Assembly (NCBI GenBank): GCA_963847945.1
Contig: CAWKBX010000020.1
Coordinates: forward strand, 558,001-622,000
Length of the DNA stretch: 64,000 bases
Direction: 5' to 3'
Source of the DNA: JANMJD01 sp963847945
GTDB taxonomy: Bacteria; Actinomycetota; Acidimicrobiia; Acidimicrobiales; Ilumatobacteraceae
Below are positions 20,955 through 29,732 of this stretch, piece after piece. Position numbers and translations under genes: made by a program. Each line of letters begins with the position of its first letter. The stretch's first letter is position 1. Under the pieces are notes generated by a model. It ran no database searches. It was not told the origin of the DNA and saw only the letters and a list, made by a program, of their open reading frames with translations.

Positions 20955-21885
20955 CCTCAACGACCACCAGCCCGCTCGATGTCATCGAGATGCCGACCGC
21001 CGAGGAGTTCAGCGCCCGGTACGTCGCCACCAACCAACCGGTCGTAGTCCGAGGCCTCGACTACGACGTGTCACGCTGGACTCCCGCATCGACCCGCGAG
21101 GACGTCGGCGACCTCACCGCCCTCGTCTACGGCGCGTTGTTCGACCTCGAGGACGTCCAAACGCTCGACGACTACCTCGACGATTGGTTCGACCTCTCCG
21201 ACGGCGGCACCGGCGACACTGATGTGCCGTATGTGCGTTGGTACAACCAGTTGCGAGATGTCGAGTTCGCCTGGGGTGACGAGGCGTTCGCCCGCCTCGC
21301 CGACCGGTGGCGCCCTCCGTCCTGCCTGATCAGCGACGACTATCTCGTCCCGGCGATGGCCCGCGGCGCCGGCATCAACCCGGTGACCGATCCTTTCCCG
21401 TACCGAGGGGTGCTGTTCGCCGCGACAGGGGCCCGCACCCGGCTGCACCGCGATCCGTTCTGCACCGACGCCGTCGTGTGCCAGTTCCACGGCGTGAAAG
21501 AGGCCTCCCTGTATCGTCCCGATCGAGCCGCTGAACTCACCGTCGCCGACGACGGCAATTCGTTCGGCGGGTTCATCGATGTGCGCGCCGACGAAACCCG
21601 ACGTCGCTATCGGTGCAACCCGACTTCCATGGCATCATCGAACCCGGCGACATGATCTACATCCCGCACGGCTGGCTGCACGACGTGATCGTGCTCGACG
21701 ATTCGATCTCGGTGACGTGGAACTTCGTACAACGATCGGGCAGCGCAGAATTCGCCGACTATTTGACGTCGGGTCCCGAGGACGACTCGGAGTTCGAGAT
21801 TCTGCAGTTCTTCCACCGCCACGCCGGGTTGAGCGCGCGGGGTGCGTCCGACATCCACGCCCTGCACTTCGCCGACGCGTCATAG
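20951..21885 (+). CDS. JmjC/cupin-8 domain protein, putative Fe(II)/2-oxoglutarate hydroxylase (one frameshift)
   Basis: About 311 residues from GTG 20951, overlapping the synthetase stop. The JmjC facial triad is visible: HxD in RTRLHRDPF and the distal His in YIPHGWLHDVIVLDDSISVTWNF. The N-terminal SARYVATNQPVVVRG is typical of cupin-8 hydroxylases. The frame shifts near 21600 between VRADETRR and QPDFHGIIEPGDM. Placed third in a tightly coupled cluster, it probably hydroxylates the amino-acid substrate, the carrier-bound residue or the finished polymer. Which of these cannot be told from sequence. Confidence 0.78.
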
Positions 21886-21927
21886 CCCTTGGTCCGACCT
21901 CCTCGCCGCAACCCTGTCGCCGCGGTC

Positions 21928-22638
21928 TCACTTGCCGAAGGCGAGGGCACCGGCGATGATGGAATCGTCGCAGACGATGGCGAACAACGCCAGCCTCACG
22001 TGAGCAAACGCGCCCGACCGGGTCTGCGGACCGACGATGACGCCGTCGCCGCGCCGCTGGGGATCGGCGAATGCCCCGAGGTCGAGGGTCACATCCCCGA
22101 AGTCGGCGAATTGCCCGGTCAGCGGGGTCTGCGCCTTGTAGGCCGCCTCCTTGAGACAGAACCCGATCATCATCACGGTCCCTCGATCGACCGCCGCGAC
22201 GGCGTAGAGCGACGCCAACTCGTCGGGGGTGAAAGCGGTCTCGGCCGCCACCGTCGGCAGCGGACGGGCCGGTTCGACGTCGATACCGATCGACCACGTC
22301 GACGGCCCTGCCGAGGCGACGACCGTGATCGCCATCTGGTCGGTGTGGGCGATCGCCCCGACGAAACCGGCGGGCCATCGGGGCGAGCGATCGGCAAGGC
22401 GGCCAATGCCGACCGGCGGCTGTCCGAGGTCGGCCAGGCAGCGTCGAGCCATCGCCCGCCCCGTCGCCAACTCGGCGCGCCGATCGCCGTTCACCCCGGC
22501 CAGTTCGGGGTCGCCGGGCATCAGGCTGGCAGATCGAAAGTCGCCGGTTGCGTAGACCACCGGCGGCGTCGGAGCACCCGATGCGACGTACAACCGCTCG
22601 ACCACCTCCAGCCGGGTTGCCGGTCCCGTCAAATTCAC
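21928..22638 (-). CDS. 4'-phosphopantetheinyl transferase, EntD/Sfp type
   Basis: About 236 residues from GTG 22638. It transfers the phosphopantetheine arm of CoA to a carrier-domain serine. Family motifs are GIDVEPARPLP (metal-binding Asp/Glu) and FCLKEAAYKA (the WxxKEA-K motif). A conserved His appears earlier in GAIAHTDQMAI. It converges on the JmjC gene with 42 bases between stops. Its position makes it the likely activator of the Pls-like carrier domain. The FAS-type acpP at 27.5 kb is normally served by AcpS instead. An upstream in-frame ATG at 22713 would overlap the divergent peptidase start, so I prefer 22638. Confidence 0.87.
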   Translation of the reverse strand: MNLTGPATRLEVVERLYVASGAPTPPVVYATGDFRSASLMPGDPELAGVNGDRRAELATGRAMARRCLADLGQPPVGIGRLADRSPRWPAGFVGAIAHTDQMAITVVASAGPSTWSIGIDVEPARPLPTVAAETAFTPDELASLYAVAAVDRGTVMMIGFCLKEAAYKAQTPLTGQFADFGDVTLDLGAFADPQRRGDGVIVGPQTRSGAFAHVRLALFAIVCDDSIIAGALAFGK

Positions 22639-22695
22639 ACCAGGAGGATGGCACACCGCCAACCCGCCGTGGAGCGGGATCGATAAGGTCGCCGC

Positions 22696-24699
22696 ATGAA
22701 CCGCTTGTCGCATCGAGCAGGACTTGTCGCCTTGGCCGCGGCGGCGGCAACGACGATCGCCGCGTGTTCGGCCGACCCGGGTGTGACGGCCCGATCGGCC
22801 GACAAGGTCACGACCAGCAGCCCATCCGGTTCCACGACCAGTTCCACCGACGCGACGGCACCGTCGGTCACCGATCCCCTCAACCTCCCGAGTGTCGTCC
22901 CCCCGGCCTCCGCCGCGCCGCCCGTGGTCGCCGCCCTCGAATGGGGCCGTTGCGAAGGAGATCTCCTGGCCGCGGGGGTCGAGTGTTCGACGCTCCCGGT
23001 TCCGCTCGACTACGACAACCCCGACGCCGCGACCATCGACGTCGCCCTGATCCGGCTACCCGCGGCCGGTGACCGGATAGGGGCAATTCTCACCAACCCG
23101 GGAGGCCCGGGCGCGTCGGGCTACGACTTCCTCAACGGGTTGGCGTCGCGGGCCGCCGACATCTTCGGCGATGAACTCACCGACCAATTCGATCTGGTGG
23201 GATTCGACCCCCGGGGCGTTGATCGATCGGGGGGTATCCGCTGCGTCGACGATGCCTGGCTCGACGCTCATCTGTACCTCGACCCCTCACCCGAGACCCC
23301 CGACGAGGTCGCCGCACTCGCCGCGCAGGAAGCCGAGTTCACCGCCGCCTGTCGCACCGCGCTCGGCGAGAGCATCGTCGAGTACTCCACCGAGTCGACC
23401 GCTCGCGACATGGACATGATCCGCGTCGCACTGGGTGACGAGCAGATCAGCTTCTACGGGGCGTCCTACGGCACGTTTCTGGGCGGCACCTACGCCACGT
23501 TGTTCCCCGAGCGGGTGCGGGCGATGGTGCTCGACTCGGCGTACTCCCCGGTCGGCGACGACCCGATCGAGACGTTCAAGACGCAGATGGTCGGCTTCGA
23601 AGGGGCCTTCGCCAACTGGGTGGCGTGGTGCAACGAGAACCCCACGTGCGCGTTCAACGACGGCAACGATGCGGGGGCCCGGTGGGATGGGCTGTACACC
23701 TCGCTCGACGCCACCCCGCTCGACGTCGGTGGACGACCCGTCAATCAGGCCGTCATCCGCCGAGCCACGATCGAGGCGTTGTACAGCAAGGCAACCTGGG
23801 GCATGCTCGCCAACGCCCTGGCCGGCGCGGCCACCGGCGACGGCACCGGCCTACTTGGGCTTGCCGACGCGTACTTTCAACGCGACCCCGACGGCACCTA
23901 CTCCACGATCCAACAGGCCAACACCGTGATCGACTGCGCCAGCGGCTTGGGCGGCGCGCCGGTCACCGATCCCGCGGCCGCGCTCGCCGAGATCAAGGCC
24001 GCCGCGCCTCGGTTCGCCGCCGTCTTGCAAGTCGAGGACCTGCAGAATTCGTGTGCCGAGCTGACCGGGTTGGTGAATCCGGCCCCGCTCGCCTACGCCG
24101 GTTCAGGGCCGATCATGGTGATCGGCGGCACCAACGACCCGGCCACCCCCTTCCGTTGGGCCGAGAAGATGGCCGGCGAGCTGAACGCCTCGCTGGTGAC
24201 GTTCGACGGCGAAGGCCACGGATCACTGACCTCGTCGGACTGCGTCGCCGAACTGGCCGTTCAGATGTTGGTGGCCTTGGAACCACCCCCGGCGGGAAGC
24301 GTGTGCACCCCGAATCCGCCGGTGGAAGCACCGACGTGGTGGGCGACGCAGCCGGCCACCATCGAAGGTTTCACCCCCGTCGAGATCGAGAATGGCGGCG
24401 AACTGCTTGGGCTCCCGGGCGAAACATACGTCGACTTCTTCGGCACGACCGGCGACGCGGCGACGACCATCGACCGACTGCGCAGCGCGTATGAGACAGC
24501 AGGATGGACCGTGGCCGGCGAACAAGACCTGCCCCTCGGCGATGACGCCAAGCAGATCGGGCTGGTCGACGACTCGGGCAACATCGTGATCGTCTCCATC
24601 ATCGGTGCCGCCTCGTTCGCCAATCCCGACGTGGCTCCGCTGGCCGGCCTGGTTCCCACCGGGCAAGGCTTGGTCCTGCGTTTTCCCCCTCCGCTGTAG
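22696..24699 (+). CDS. Secreted lipoprotein alpha/beta-hydrolase, tripeptidyl-aminopeptidase (S33) type
   Basis: A 667-residue exported lipoprotein (signal ending TTIAAC, Cys about 24), followed by a Ser/Thr linker. The hydrolase domain has the oxyanion region TNPGGPGASGYDF, GFDPRGVDRSGGIRC, nucleophile Ser in FYGASYGTFLGG (about 256), acid in GTNDPATPFRWA and His in GEGHGS. These match Streptomyces TAP/SlpD-type exopeptidases, which cleave short N-terminal peptides outside the cell. A tail of about 120 residues after residue 545 (YVDFFGTTGDAATTIDRLRSAYETAGW) is not part of the hydrolase and is not recognised. It is the first gene downstream of the polymer cluster; a link to product release or degradation is speculation. 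Confidence 0.88.
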   Translation: MNRLSHRAGLVALAAAAATTIAACSADPGVTARSADKVTTSSPSGSTTSSTDATAPSVTDPLNLPSVVPPASAAPPVVAALEWGRCEGDLLAAGVECSTLPVPLDYDNPDAATIDVALIRLPAAGDRIGAILTNPGGPGASGYDFLNGLASRAADIFGDELTDQFDLVGFDPRGVDRSGGIRCVDDAWLDAHLYLDPSPETPDEVAALAAQEAEFTAACRTALGESIVEYSTESTARDMDMIRVALGDEQISFYGASYGTFLGGTYATLFPERVRAMVLDSAYSPVGDDPIETFKTQMVGFEGAFANWVAWCNENPTCAFNDGNDAGARWDGLYTSLDATPLDVGGRPVNQAVIRRATIEALYSKATWGMLANALAGAATGDGTGLLGLADAYFQRDPDGTYSTIQQANTVIDCASGLGGAPVTDPAAALAEIKAAAPRFAAVLQVEDLQNSCAELTGLVNPAPLAYAGSGPIMVIGGTNDPATPFRWAEKMAGELNASLVTFDGEGHGSLTSSDCVAELAVQMLVALEPPPAGSVCTPNPPVEAPTWWATQPATIEGFTPVEIENGGELLGLPGETYVDFFGTTGDAATTIDRLRSAYETAGWTVAGEQDLPLGDDAKQIGLVDDSGNIVIVSIIGAASFANPDVAPLAGLVPTGQGLVLRFPPPL

Positions 24700-24803
24700 C
24701 CACCAACAGCCTCTACTGCGGCAACCACCAGGCCGTCCCGAGGGCTCGGGCTCAGCCCGGTCGGTCCGTCACCACCGCACCGACATCGTGGCAAGATCGC
24801 CCG

Positions 24804-25919
24804 ATGAAGATCAACCGCGTCACTGCCTGGCCGATCCACCTGCCGTACGTCGAGGGCACCTACCGGATGTCGGGCGACCGCATCACCACCGGCATGGACG
24901 CCGTGGTCGTGCGGGTGACCTGCGACGACGGCACCGTCGGCATCGGCGAGTCGGGCACTGTGGGGGTGACCTTCGATGCCGCCAACTTTGCCGGCCAGGT
25001 CGCCGGAATCGCCGCTATGGCCCCACTGCTCCTCGGCGCCGACGCCTGCAATCCCCGGTCGACATACCGGCGAATGCAGGCGGCGATGACCGGTCACCCA
25101 TACGTCAAGGCACCGATCGACATCGCAGTGTGGGATCTGGCCGCCCGACTGGCGGGTCAGCCGTTGTGGCAGATGCTCGGCGGCGACGGTCCCGAGGCCA
25201 CCCCGCTCTACCGGCCGGTGCAGGGCGCCACCCCCGAAGCGTGCCGACTGAAGGCCCACGACCGGCTCGCCCAGGGCTACGAACGGCTCCAGGTGAAGGT
25301 CGGCGACGACCCGATCAACGACGCCAACCGGGTGTTGGCGGTGCGCGACGCGGTCGGCGACGACATCGTCATCTTCGCCGACGCCAACTGCGGATTCTCG
25401 CTGTCGGCGGCCCGCCGGTTCGTCCGGGCACTCGGGGTTGGCGGAGCCGGAGTGTTCCTCGAACAGCCGTGTGCGACGTTGACCGACTGCGCCCACCTGC
25501 GCGACTCATGGGACGGCCCGATGGTGATGGACGAGAACATCGTCTCGGTCGCCGCCCTCCTCGACGCCCATCGGCTCGGCGTCGCCGATGGCATCACCAT
25601 CAAAGTCACCCGTGTCGGAGGCATCACCCCGGCGGTGACGATCCGCGATCTCGCCGTCGAACTCGGCATCGGCGTGACGATCGAGGACGCCTCGGGATGT
25701 GATCTGATCGACACGGTCTTCGCCCATGTCAACGCTTCGACCCCGGCACTGCGCCGAGTCCACACCGTCGACTTCAACAGCTGGGTCACCGTCAACTTCG
25801 TCGACGGCCCCTCACCCCGCGACGGCAGCAGCATCCGCCCCCAGGCCGACACCCCGGGCCTCGGCTTGACCCTCAAAGAAGACCTGCTCGGCGACCCATT
25901 CGTCGACCTGCAGGCCTGA
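24804..25919 (+). CDS. Mandelate racemase/muconate lactonizing enzyme family protein (cis-3-hydroxy-L-proline dehydratase-like)
   Basis: A 371-residue enolase-superfamily enzyme. Catalytic and metal residues are in place: Lys in RLQVKVGDDP, Asp in IFADANCGF, Glu in FLEQPC, Asp/Glu in MVMDENI and the opposite Lys in GITIKVTRVGG. The N-terminal HLPYVEGTYRMSGDR and RRMQAAMTGHPYVKAPIDIAVWDLAARLAGQ resemble cis-3-hydroxyproline dehydratases, a possible but unproven assignment. Start ATG 24804 (MKINRVTAW). It converges on mutM with a gap of 14 bases. Confidence 0.85.
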   Translation: MKINRVTAWPIHLPYVEGTYRMSGDRITTGMDAVVVRVTCDDGTVGIGESGTVGVTFDAANFAGQVAGIAAMAPLLLGADACNPRSTYRRMQAAMTGHPYVKAPIDIAVWDLAARLAGQPLWQMLGGDGPEATPLYRPVQGATPEACRLKAHDRLAQGYERLQVKVGDDPINDANRVLAVRDAVGDDIVIFADANCGFSLSAARRFVRALGVGGAGVFLEQPCATLTDCAHLRDSWDGPMVMDENIVSVAALLDAHRLGVADGITIKVTRVGGITPAVTIRDLAVELGIGVTIEDASGCDLIDTVFAHVNASTPALRRVHTVDFNSWVTVNFVDGPSPRDGSSIRPQADTPGLGLTLKEDLLGDPFVDLQA

Positions 25920-25933
25920 GCCGAGCGGCGCTC

Positions 25934-26803
25934 CTACTTCTGGCAGGTGGTGCAGAAGTGGGTGGACCGGCCGCCCTGCATCACCCGCTTGATCACCCCT
26001 CGACCGCAGGTGCGGCATGACTCGCCGCCGCGGCCGTACACGCGGTGATTGTCTTGGTACGAGCCGCCGGAGCCCATCAGGTCGACGTATTGGGCATCGC
26101 CCAGCGTTGATCCGCCGGCGCGCACCGCGTCTCGCAGGATCGTCGAGATCGATTCGGCCAACCGGGCGATGTCAGCACGTTTCAATGTCGTCGCCAGGCG
26201 CATCGGATGAAGCCGCGAAGCATGAAGCACTTCGTCGGTATAGATGTTGCCAAGCCCGGCGATCACATGCTGGTCGAGCAGCAATGCCTTCAACTGGCGC
26301 CCCCGGCCGTTCAACAACGCACCGAGCACCGCCGCGTCGAACGGGTCGGCGAGCGGATCAACGCCCAGGCGGGCGAGTTCGGGGATCTCGGGCGGGTCGC
26401 GGTCGGGGTCGAATACGACCACCTCACCGAACGTCCGCGGATCGACGAACCACAGCTCTGCGGCTGGCTGGTCACCGATCGTCGACCGTTCGTCGACCGG
26501 AGCGAGGTGGGCGACGACGTGGGTGTGGTTCGGGCGGGTCGCGCCGGCCGCCGCCAGCAGCAATTGCCCGCTCATCCGCAGGTGGACCATCACCGCATCG
26601 CCCGAATCGAGCGGGAGCACCAGATACTTGCCCCGCCGATTGGCCCCGACGAACGTCGTTCCCGTCAGCCGATCGATCACCGTATCGCGCGACGTCCGTC
26701 GCACGGTCCGCTCGCGACCGACCTCCACACCAATCACCCGCCGACCGACAATCCGGGCGGCCAGCCCCAGTCGAACCGTTTCGACTTCGGGAAGCTCAGG
26801 CAC
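25934..26803 (-). CDS. mutM: Formamidopyrimidine-DNA glycosylase (Fpg)
   Basis: Bifunctional glycosylase/AP-lyase that removes 8-oxoguanine and related lesions; 289 residues. GTG start at 26803 gives (M)PELPEVETVRLGL, with the N-terminal catalytic Pro2 and Glu3. Also visible are the helix-two-turn-helix region GLGNIYTDEVL and the C-terminal zinc finger CRTCGRGVIKRVMQ...CTTC. The start overlaps the corrected rnc stop by eight bases. In the given sequence it is fused to rnc in one frame, which I attribute to a homopolymer error in rnc. Confidence 0.94.
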   Translation of the reverse strand: MPELPEVETVRLGLAARIVGRRVIGVEVGRERTVRRTSRDTVIDRLTGTTFVGANRRGKYLVLPLDSGDAVMVHLRMSGQLLLAAAGATRPNHTHVVAHLAPVDERSTIGDQPAAELWFVDPRTFGEVVVFDPDRDPPEIPELARLGVDPLADPFDAAVLGALLNGRGRQLKALLLDQHVIAGLGNIYTDEVLHASRLHPMRLATTLKRADIARLAESISTILRDAVRAGGSTLGDAQYVDLMGSGGSYQDNHRVYGRGGESCRTCGRGVIKRVMQGGRSTHFCTTCQK

Positions 26804-27532
26804 TCGCCGCGCCAGCCGAAGGGTGACGCGATCCGGTGCCGGCCACCACTGACTCCTGCAGGGCGACGAACGCCAGGCGGGCGGCGATCTGCTCGGCCTG
26901 CTTTTCGACCGCCCCTCGCCGACCCCGAGCGGCTGACCGCCGACCGTCACTGTCGCCCGGAATGACTTGGCGTGGTCGGGGCCCCATTGCTCGATGGCGT
27001 ACGCCGGAGCCGGGTGCTGACCACGCGCCGCCAGCTCTTGCAGCAGCGTCTTGAAGTCCGACATACCGTCGCGCGCTCCCGCCCCGGTAACCCGGTGACC
27101 CAACAGCCGCACGATCAGATCGAACGCCGCCGCCGAGCCGCCGTCGATGTAGACCGCGCCGATCACGGCCTCTAACGCATCCGACAGGATCGACGGCTTG
27201 GCCCGCCCGCCGGCGGCATCCTCACCCTTACCCAGCAGCAGGAACTCGCCCAGCCCCAGCTCAACGGCCACTTCGGCTAGCGCCGAAGCGTTGACGACGG
27301 CCTTGCGCAGGTCGGTCAGGCGGCCCTCGGTCAGGTCGTCGTGGGTGGTGTACGCCACGTCGGCGACCACCCATCCGAGCACGGCATCACCAAGAAACTC
27401 GAGGCGTTCGTTCGACTTTTCACCGGCGACCTCGGCGCACCATGACCGGTGGGCGAGTGCCTGATGGAGCAGCCCAGGGGTCGAAAAACGGTAACCAAGC
27501 CGATCCGCCAACACGGCCAAGTCGGTGGTCAC
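26796..27532 (-). CDS. rnc: Ribonuclease III (one frameshift near the C-terminus)
   Basis: Double-strand-specific endoribonuclease for rRNA processing, about 245 residues, GTG start at 27532. The nuclease signature NERLEFLGDAVLGWVVAD is near residue 42, with DALEAVIGAVYIDGG farther on. The dsRNA-binding domain follows (DFKTLLQELAARG). The frame breaks in the DRBD at 26902-26905, where a run of four T (AAAA in the mRNA) should be five. The restored frame reads GEGRSKKQAEQIAARLAFVAL and stops at 26796. It follows acpP by 10 bases. Confidence 0.93.
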
Positions 27533-27542
27533 CGCTTTCAGA

Positions 27543-27839
27543 TCAGCTGCCCTTCACCCGGCCGTAGACGTAGTCGACGGCGTCACGCACGGTCTTGAGG
27601 TCTTCCATATCCTCATCCTCGATGCGGAAGCCGACGGTGCGCTCGCTGAGTTCCTCTTCGAGGGCCTCGACGAGTTCGATCAGCGCCAACGAGTCGGCAT
27701 CGAGGTCGTCGACAAACGACTGGCCCTCGGTAATCGTCGACGGGTCGATCTCGAGGATGTCGGCCAGGTTGTCACGCACGATCTCGAAGATCGCGTTGCG
27801 ATCGTACGGGGTCTGCTCGACATGGGTCTCGGCGGGCAC
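27543..27839 (-). CDS. acpP: Acyl carrier protein
   Basis: A 98-residue carrier for fatty-acid synthesis. GTG start at 27839 with GGAAGGA six bases upstream decides against the longer open frame from 27875. The phosphopantetheine serine is Ser50 in DDLDADSLALIELVEALEEE. The protein is strongly acidic. It sits between plsX and rnc, the common bacterial order, so lipid initiation and rRNA processing are co-transcribed. Confidence 0.93.
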   Translation of the reverse strand: MPAETHVEQTPYDRNAIFEIVRDNLADILEIDPSTITEGQSFVDDLDADSLALIELVEALEEELSERTVGFRIEDEDMEDLKTVRDAVDYVYGRVKGS

Positions 27840-27923
27840 GCAGGTTCCTTCCGGGTGTTCGGATCTGTCGGGCACCGGCCCGACGGGCGACAGCGTAGCG
27901 CCGCGACCCGACCGTCGAAAGGC

Positions 27924-28934
27924 TCAACCGTCGGCGGCGAGTGATGCCCCGTCACCGGTGGGCGCGGCCCCGGCGCTGATCGCCGCAGCCAGCTCGGCCA
28001 CCAAGTTCGATTCGACCATCTCACGGGCCACGCCAATGGCGTTGACCATCGCCCGGGCGCTCGACGAACCGTGGCTGATGATGCACACCCCGTCGACGCC
28101 GAGCAGCACCGCACCGCCGTAGGTCTCGGGGTCGAGAGACGCGTACAGCGGCAGCAACGACGGCAACAGAATCTCGCTGGCCGCTTGGGTTTCGGGGGTG
28201 GAGCCGAAGGCATCGAACAACGCCTTGACGACGGTCTTCAGCGCCCCCTCGAGCGTCTTGAGCACGACATTGCCGGTGAACCCGTCGGTGACCACCACAT
28301 CGACATCGGGGGTCATGATGTCGCGACCCTCGACGTTGCCAATGAACTGGATTCCCGAGGCGGCGGCGAGCAGGTCGTAGGCCTCTTTGCGCAGCGTGTC
28401 GCCCTTGTGCGGCTCCTCGCCGATCGACAGCAGACCGACGCGCGGCTCGGCCACACCAAAGCGGTGGCGGGCGTAGACCGAGCCCATCTGGGCGAACTGC
28501 ACCAGCCACTCGGCCTGCACCTCGGCGTTGGCCCCGGCGTCAAGCAGAATCGTCGGCCGATGCCCGGGTACCGGCACCGGGGTGGCGATCGCCGGACGAC
28601 TGACGCCCTTGATGCGACCCATGCGGAACAACGCAGAGGCCATGGTCGCCCCGGTATTCCCGGCCGACACCATCGCCGAGGCGCGCCCATCGCGCACCGC
28701 CTCGGCGGCACGGATCAACGTGGAATCCTTCTTGCGGCGGACACTGGAGCCGGGGTCGTCGGTCATCTCGATGACTTCCGACGCCTCGATCAGCGGCAGG
28801 TCACCCTGGCCTTCGAGCCCCGCAGGGCCGACCAGAATGACAGGAGTGCCGTGCGCAGCGGCTTGATGAGCACCGGCGACGATCTCGCCGGGGGCCCGAT
28901 CGCCGCCCATCGCATCAACGGCGATGGGGAGCAT
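27924..28934 (-). CDS. plsX: Phosphate acyltransferase PlsX
   Basis: Makes acyl-phosphate from acyl-ACP for phospholipid synthesis; 336 residues from ATG 28934 (MLPIAVDAMGGDRAPGEIV). Typical motifs are SAGNTGATMASALFRMGRI, DAGANAEVQAEWLVQFA, VVTDGFTGNVVLKTLEG and YGGAVLLGVDGVCIISHGSS. The start is four bases after the rpmF stop. The longer open frame upstream to 29162 is the out-of-frame shadow of rpmF and is not part of PlsX. Confidence 0.95.
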   Translation of the reverse strand: MLPIAVDAMGGDRAPGEIVAGAHQAAAHGTPVILVGPAGLEGQGDLPLIEASEVIEMTDDPGSSVRRKKDSTLIRAAEAVRDGRASAMVSAGNTGATMASALFRMGRIKGVSRPAIATPVPVPGHRPTILLDAGANAEVQAEWLVQFAQMGSVYARHRFGVAEPRVGLLSIGEEPHKGDTLRKEAYDLLAAASGIQFIGNVEGRDIMTPDVDVVVTDGFTGNVVLKTLEGALKTVVKALFDAFGSTPETQAASEILLPSLLPLYASLDPETYGGAVLLGVDGVCIISHGSSSARAMVNAIGVAREMVESNLVAELAAAISAGAAPTGDGASLAADG

Positions 28935-28938
28935 CGAA

Positions 28939-29118
28939 TCAGCTGACGTCGATGACGACGCGGTTCTTGTACCAACCGCACGACGGGCAGACCGTGTGCG
29001 GCAGCTTGGCGTTGCCACAACGCGGGCAATCGCTGCGCGACGGGCTACCGAGCTTCCATGCACCAGAGCGACGGCTCCGCGACTTCGACTTCGACTTCTT
29101 CTTCTTGGGAACGGCCAC
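28939..29118 (-). CDS. rpmF: 50S ribosomal protein L32 (zinc-binding form)
   Basis: A 59-residue ribosomal protein, GTG start at 29118 with GGAG six bases upstream. It opens MAVPKKKKSKSKSRSRRS and carries two CxxC pairs (CPRC and CPSC, nine residues between), the zinc-ribbon form of L32. The basic N-terminal tail inserts into 23S rRNA. The stop lies four bases before plsX, the classic rpmF-plsX arrangement that ties ribosome and membrane synthesis. Confidence 0.95.
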   Translation of the reverse strand: MAVPKKKKSKSKSRSRRSGAWKLGSPSRSDCPRCGNAKLPHTVCPSCGWYKNRVVIDVS

Positions 29119-29224
29119 CGTGATCTCCGGACTGCGCGACGGGCATGGCTACAAACAGCCAAACGAGGTTACCGGGAATGCGCCCAATGCCGCGAAACCA
29201 CAGCTCGCTGTTTTACGGCGGAGC

Positions 29225-29728
29225 TCAGAGTTGCTCGCGCAGGGCGTCGAGGGCCGCCCAGCGATCATCCTTCACGACGGTGCCGCAGGCGCACGGCTCA
29301 ACGTTCAAATCGGCCCCACAGGTACCACACAGCCCGGCACAGTCGTCGCGACACAGCGGGGCCAACGGCAACTCCAGATGGACCGTTTCGCGCACCAGAT
29401 CGGCCAGATCGATCTGATCGCCGACCACCGGAAACGCGTCGGGGTCGGTGACCGTGATCTGGAACAGATCGCGAATTTCGGTATGGGCGATCTGGTCGAT
29501 GTCGACCAGGCATCGCCGACACGTGTCGTGCCACGGGGCCTCGACGACGCCGGAGACGACGACGCCGGTTGCCAGGCTTTCGACGTGCATCGTGGCCGTG
29601 ACCTGGGCATTTCCCGCCACCCGGGGATCGTTGATCCCCAGCTCCTCGGCGGTGCAGGCGACCTCGACATCTTTCGTCGAGCCCGGCCAGCGCAACAGTT
29701 CGGCGACGTTCACCCGCAGCTTGTGCAT
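29225..29728 (-). CDS. DUF177 (YceD-family) protein
   Basis: A 167-residue protein from ATG 29728 (MHKLRVNVAELLRWPG). DUF177 cysteines are seen as CRRCLVDID and a C-terminal cluster CRDDCAGLCGTCGADLN...CAC. The family lies next to rpmF across bacteria and is tied to 23S rRNA accumulation. It follows the coiled-coil gene by four bases and precedes rpmF by 106 bases. Confidence 0.9.
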   Translation of the reverse strand: MHKLRVNVAELLRWPGSTKDVEVACTAEELGINDPRVAGNAQVTATMHVESLATGVVVSGVVEAPWHDTCRRCLVDIDQIAHTEIRDLFQITVTDPDAFPVVGDQIDLADLVRETVHLELPLAPLCRDDCAGLCGTCGADLNVEPCACGTVVKDDRWAALDALREQL

Positions 29729-29732
29729 CGAA

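Noticed and set aside
22643..22682. AGGAGG followed by a 12-codon upstream ORF before the peptidase gene
   Set aside because: The ATG abuts the Shine-Dalgarno sequence with no spacer, so it is not a workable start; probably coincidence.
25934..27532. Bifunctional RNase III-Fpg fusion protein
   Set aside because: The fusion arises from one missing base in a poly-A run; the correct frame restores the rnc C-terminus and stop, and mutM has its own GTG start.
27924..29162. PlsX with a 76-residue N-terminal extension
   Set aside because: The extension is the out-of-frame shadow of rpmF, which has its own ribosome site and zinc cysteines.
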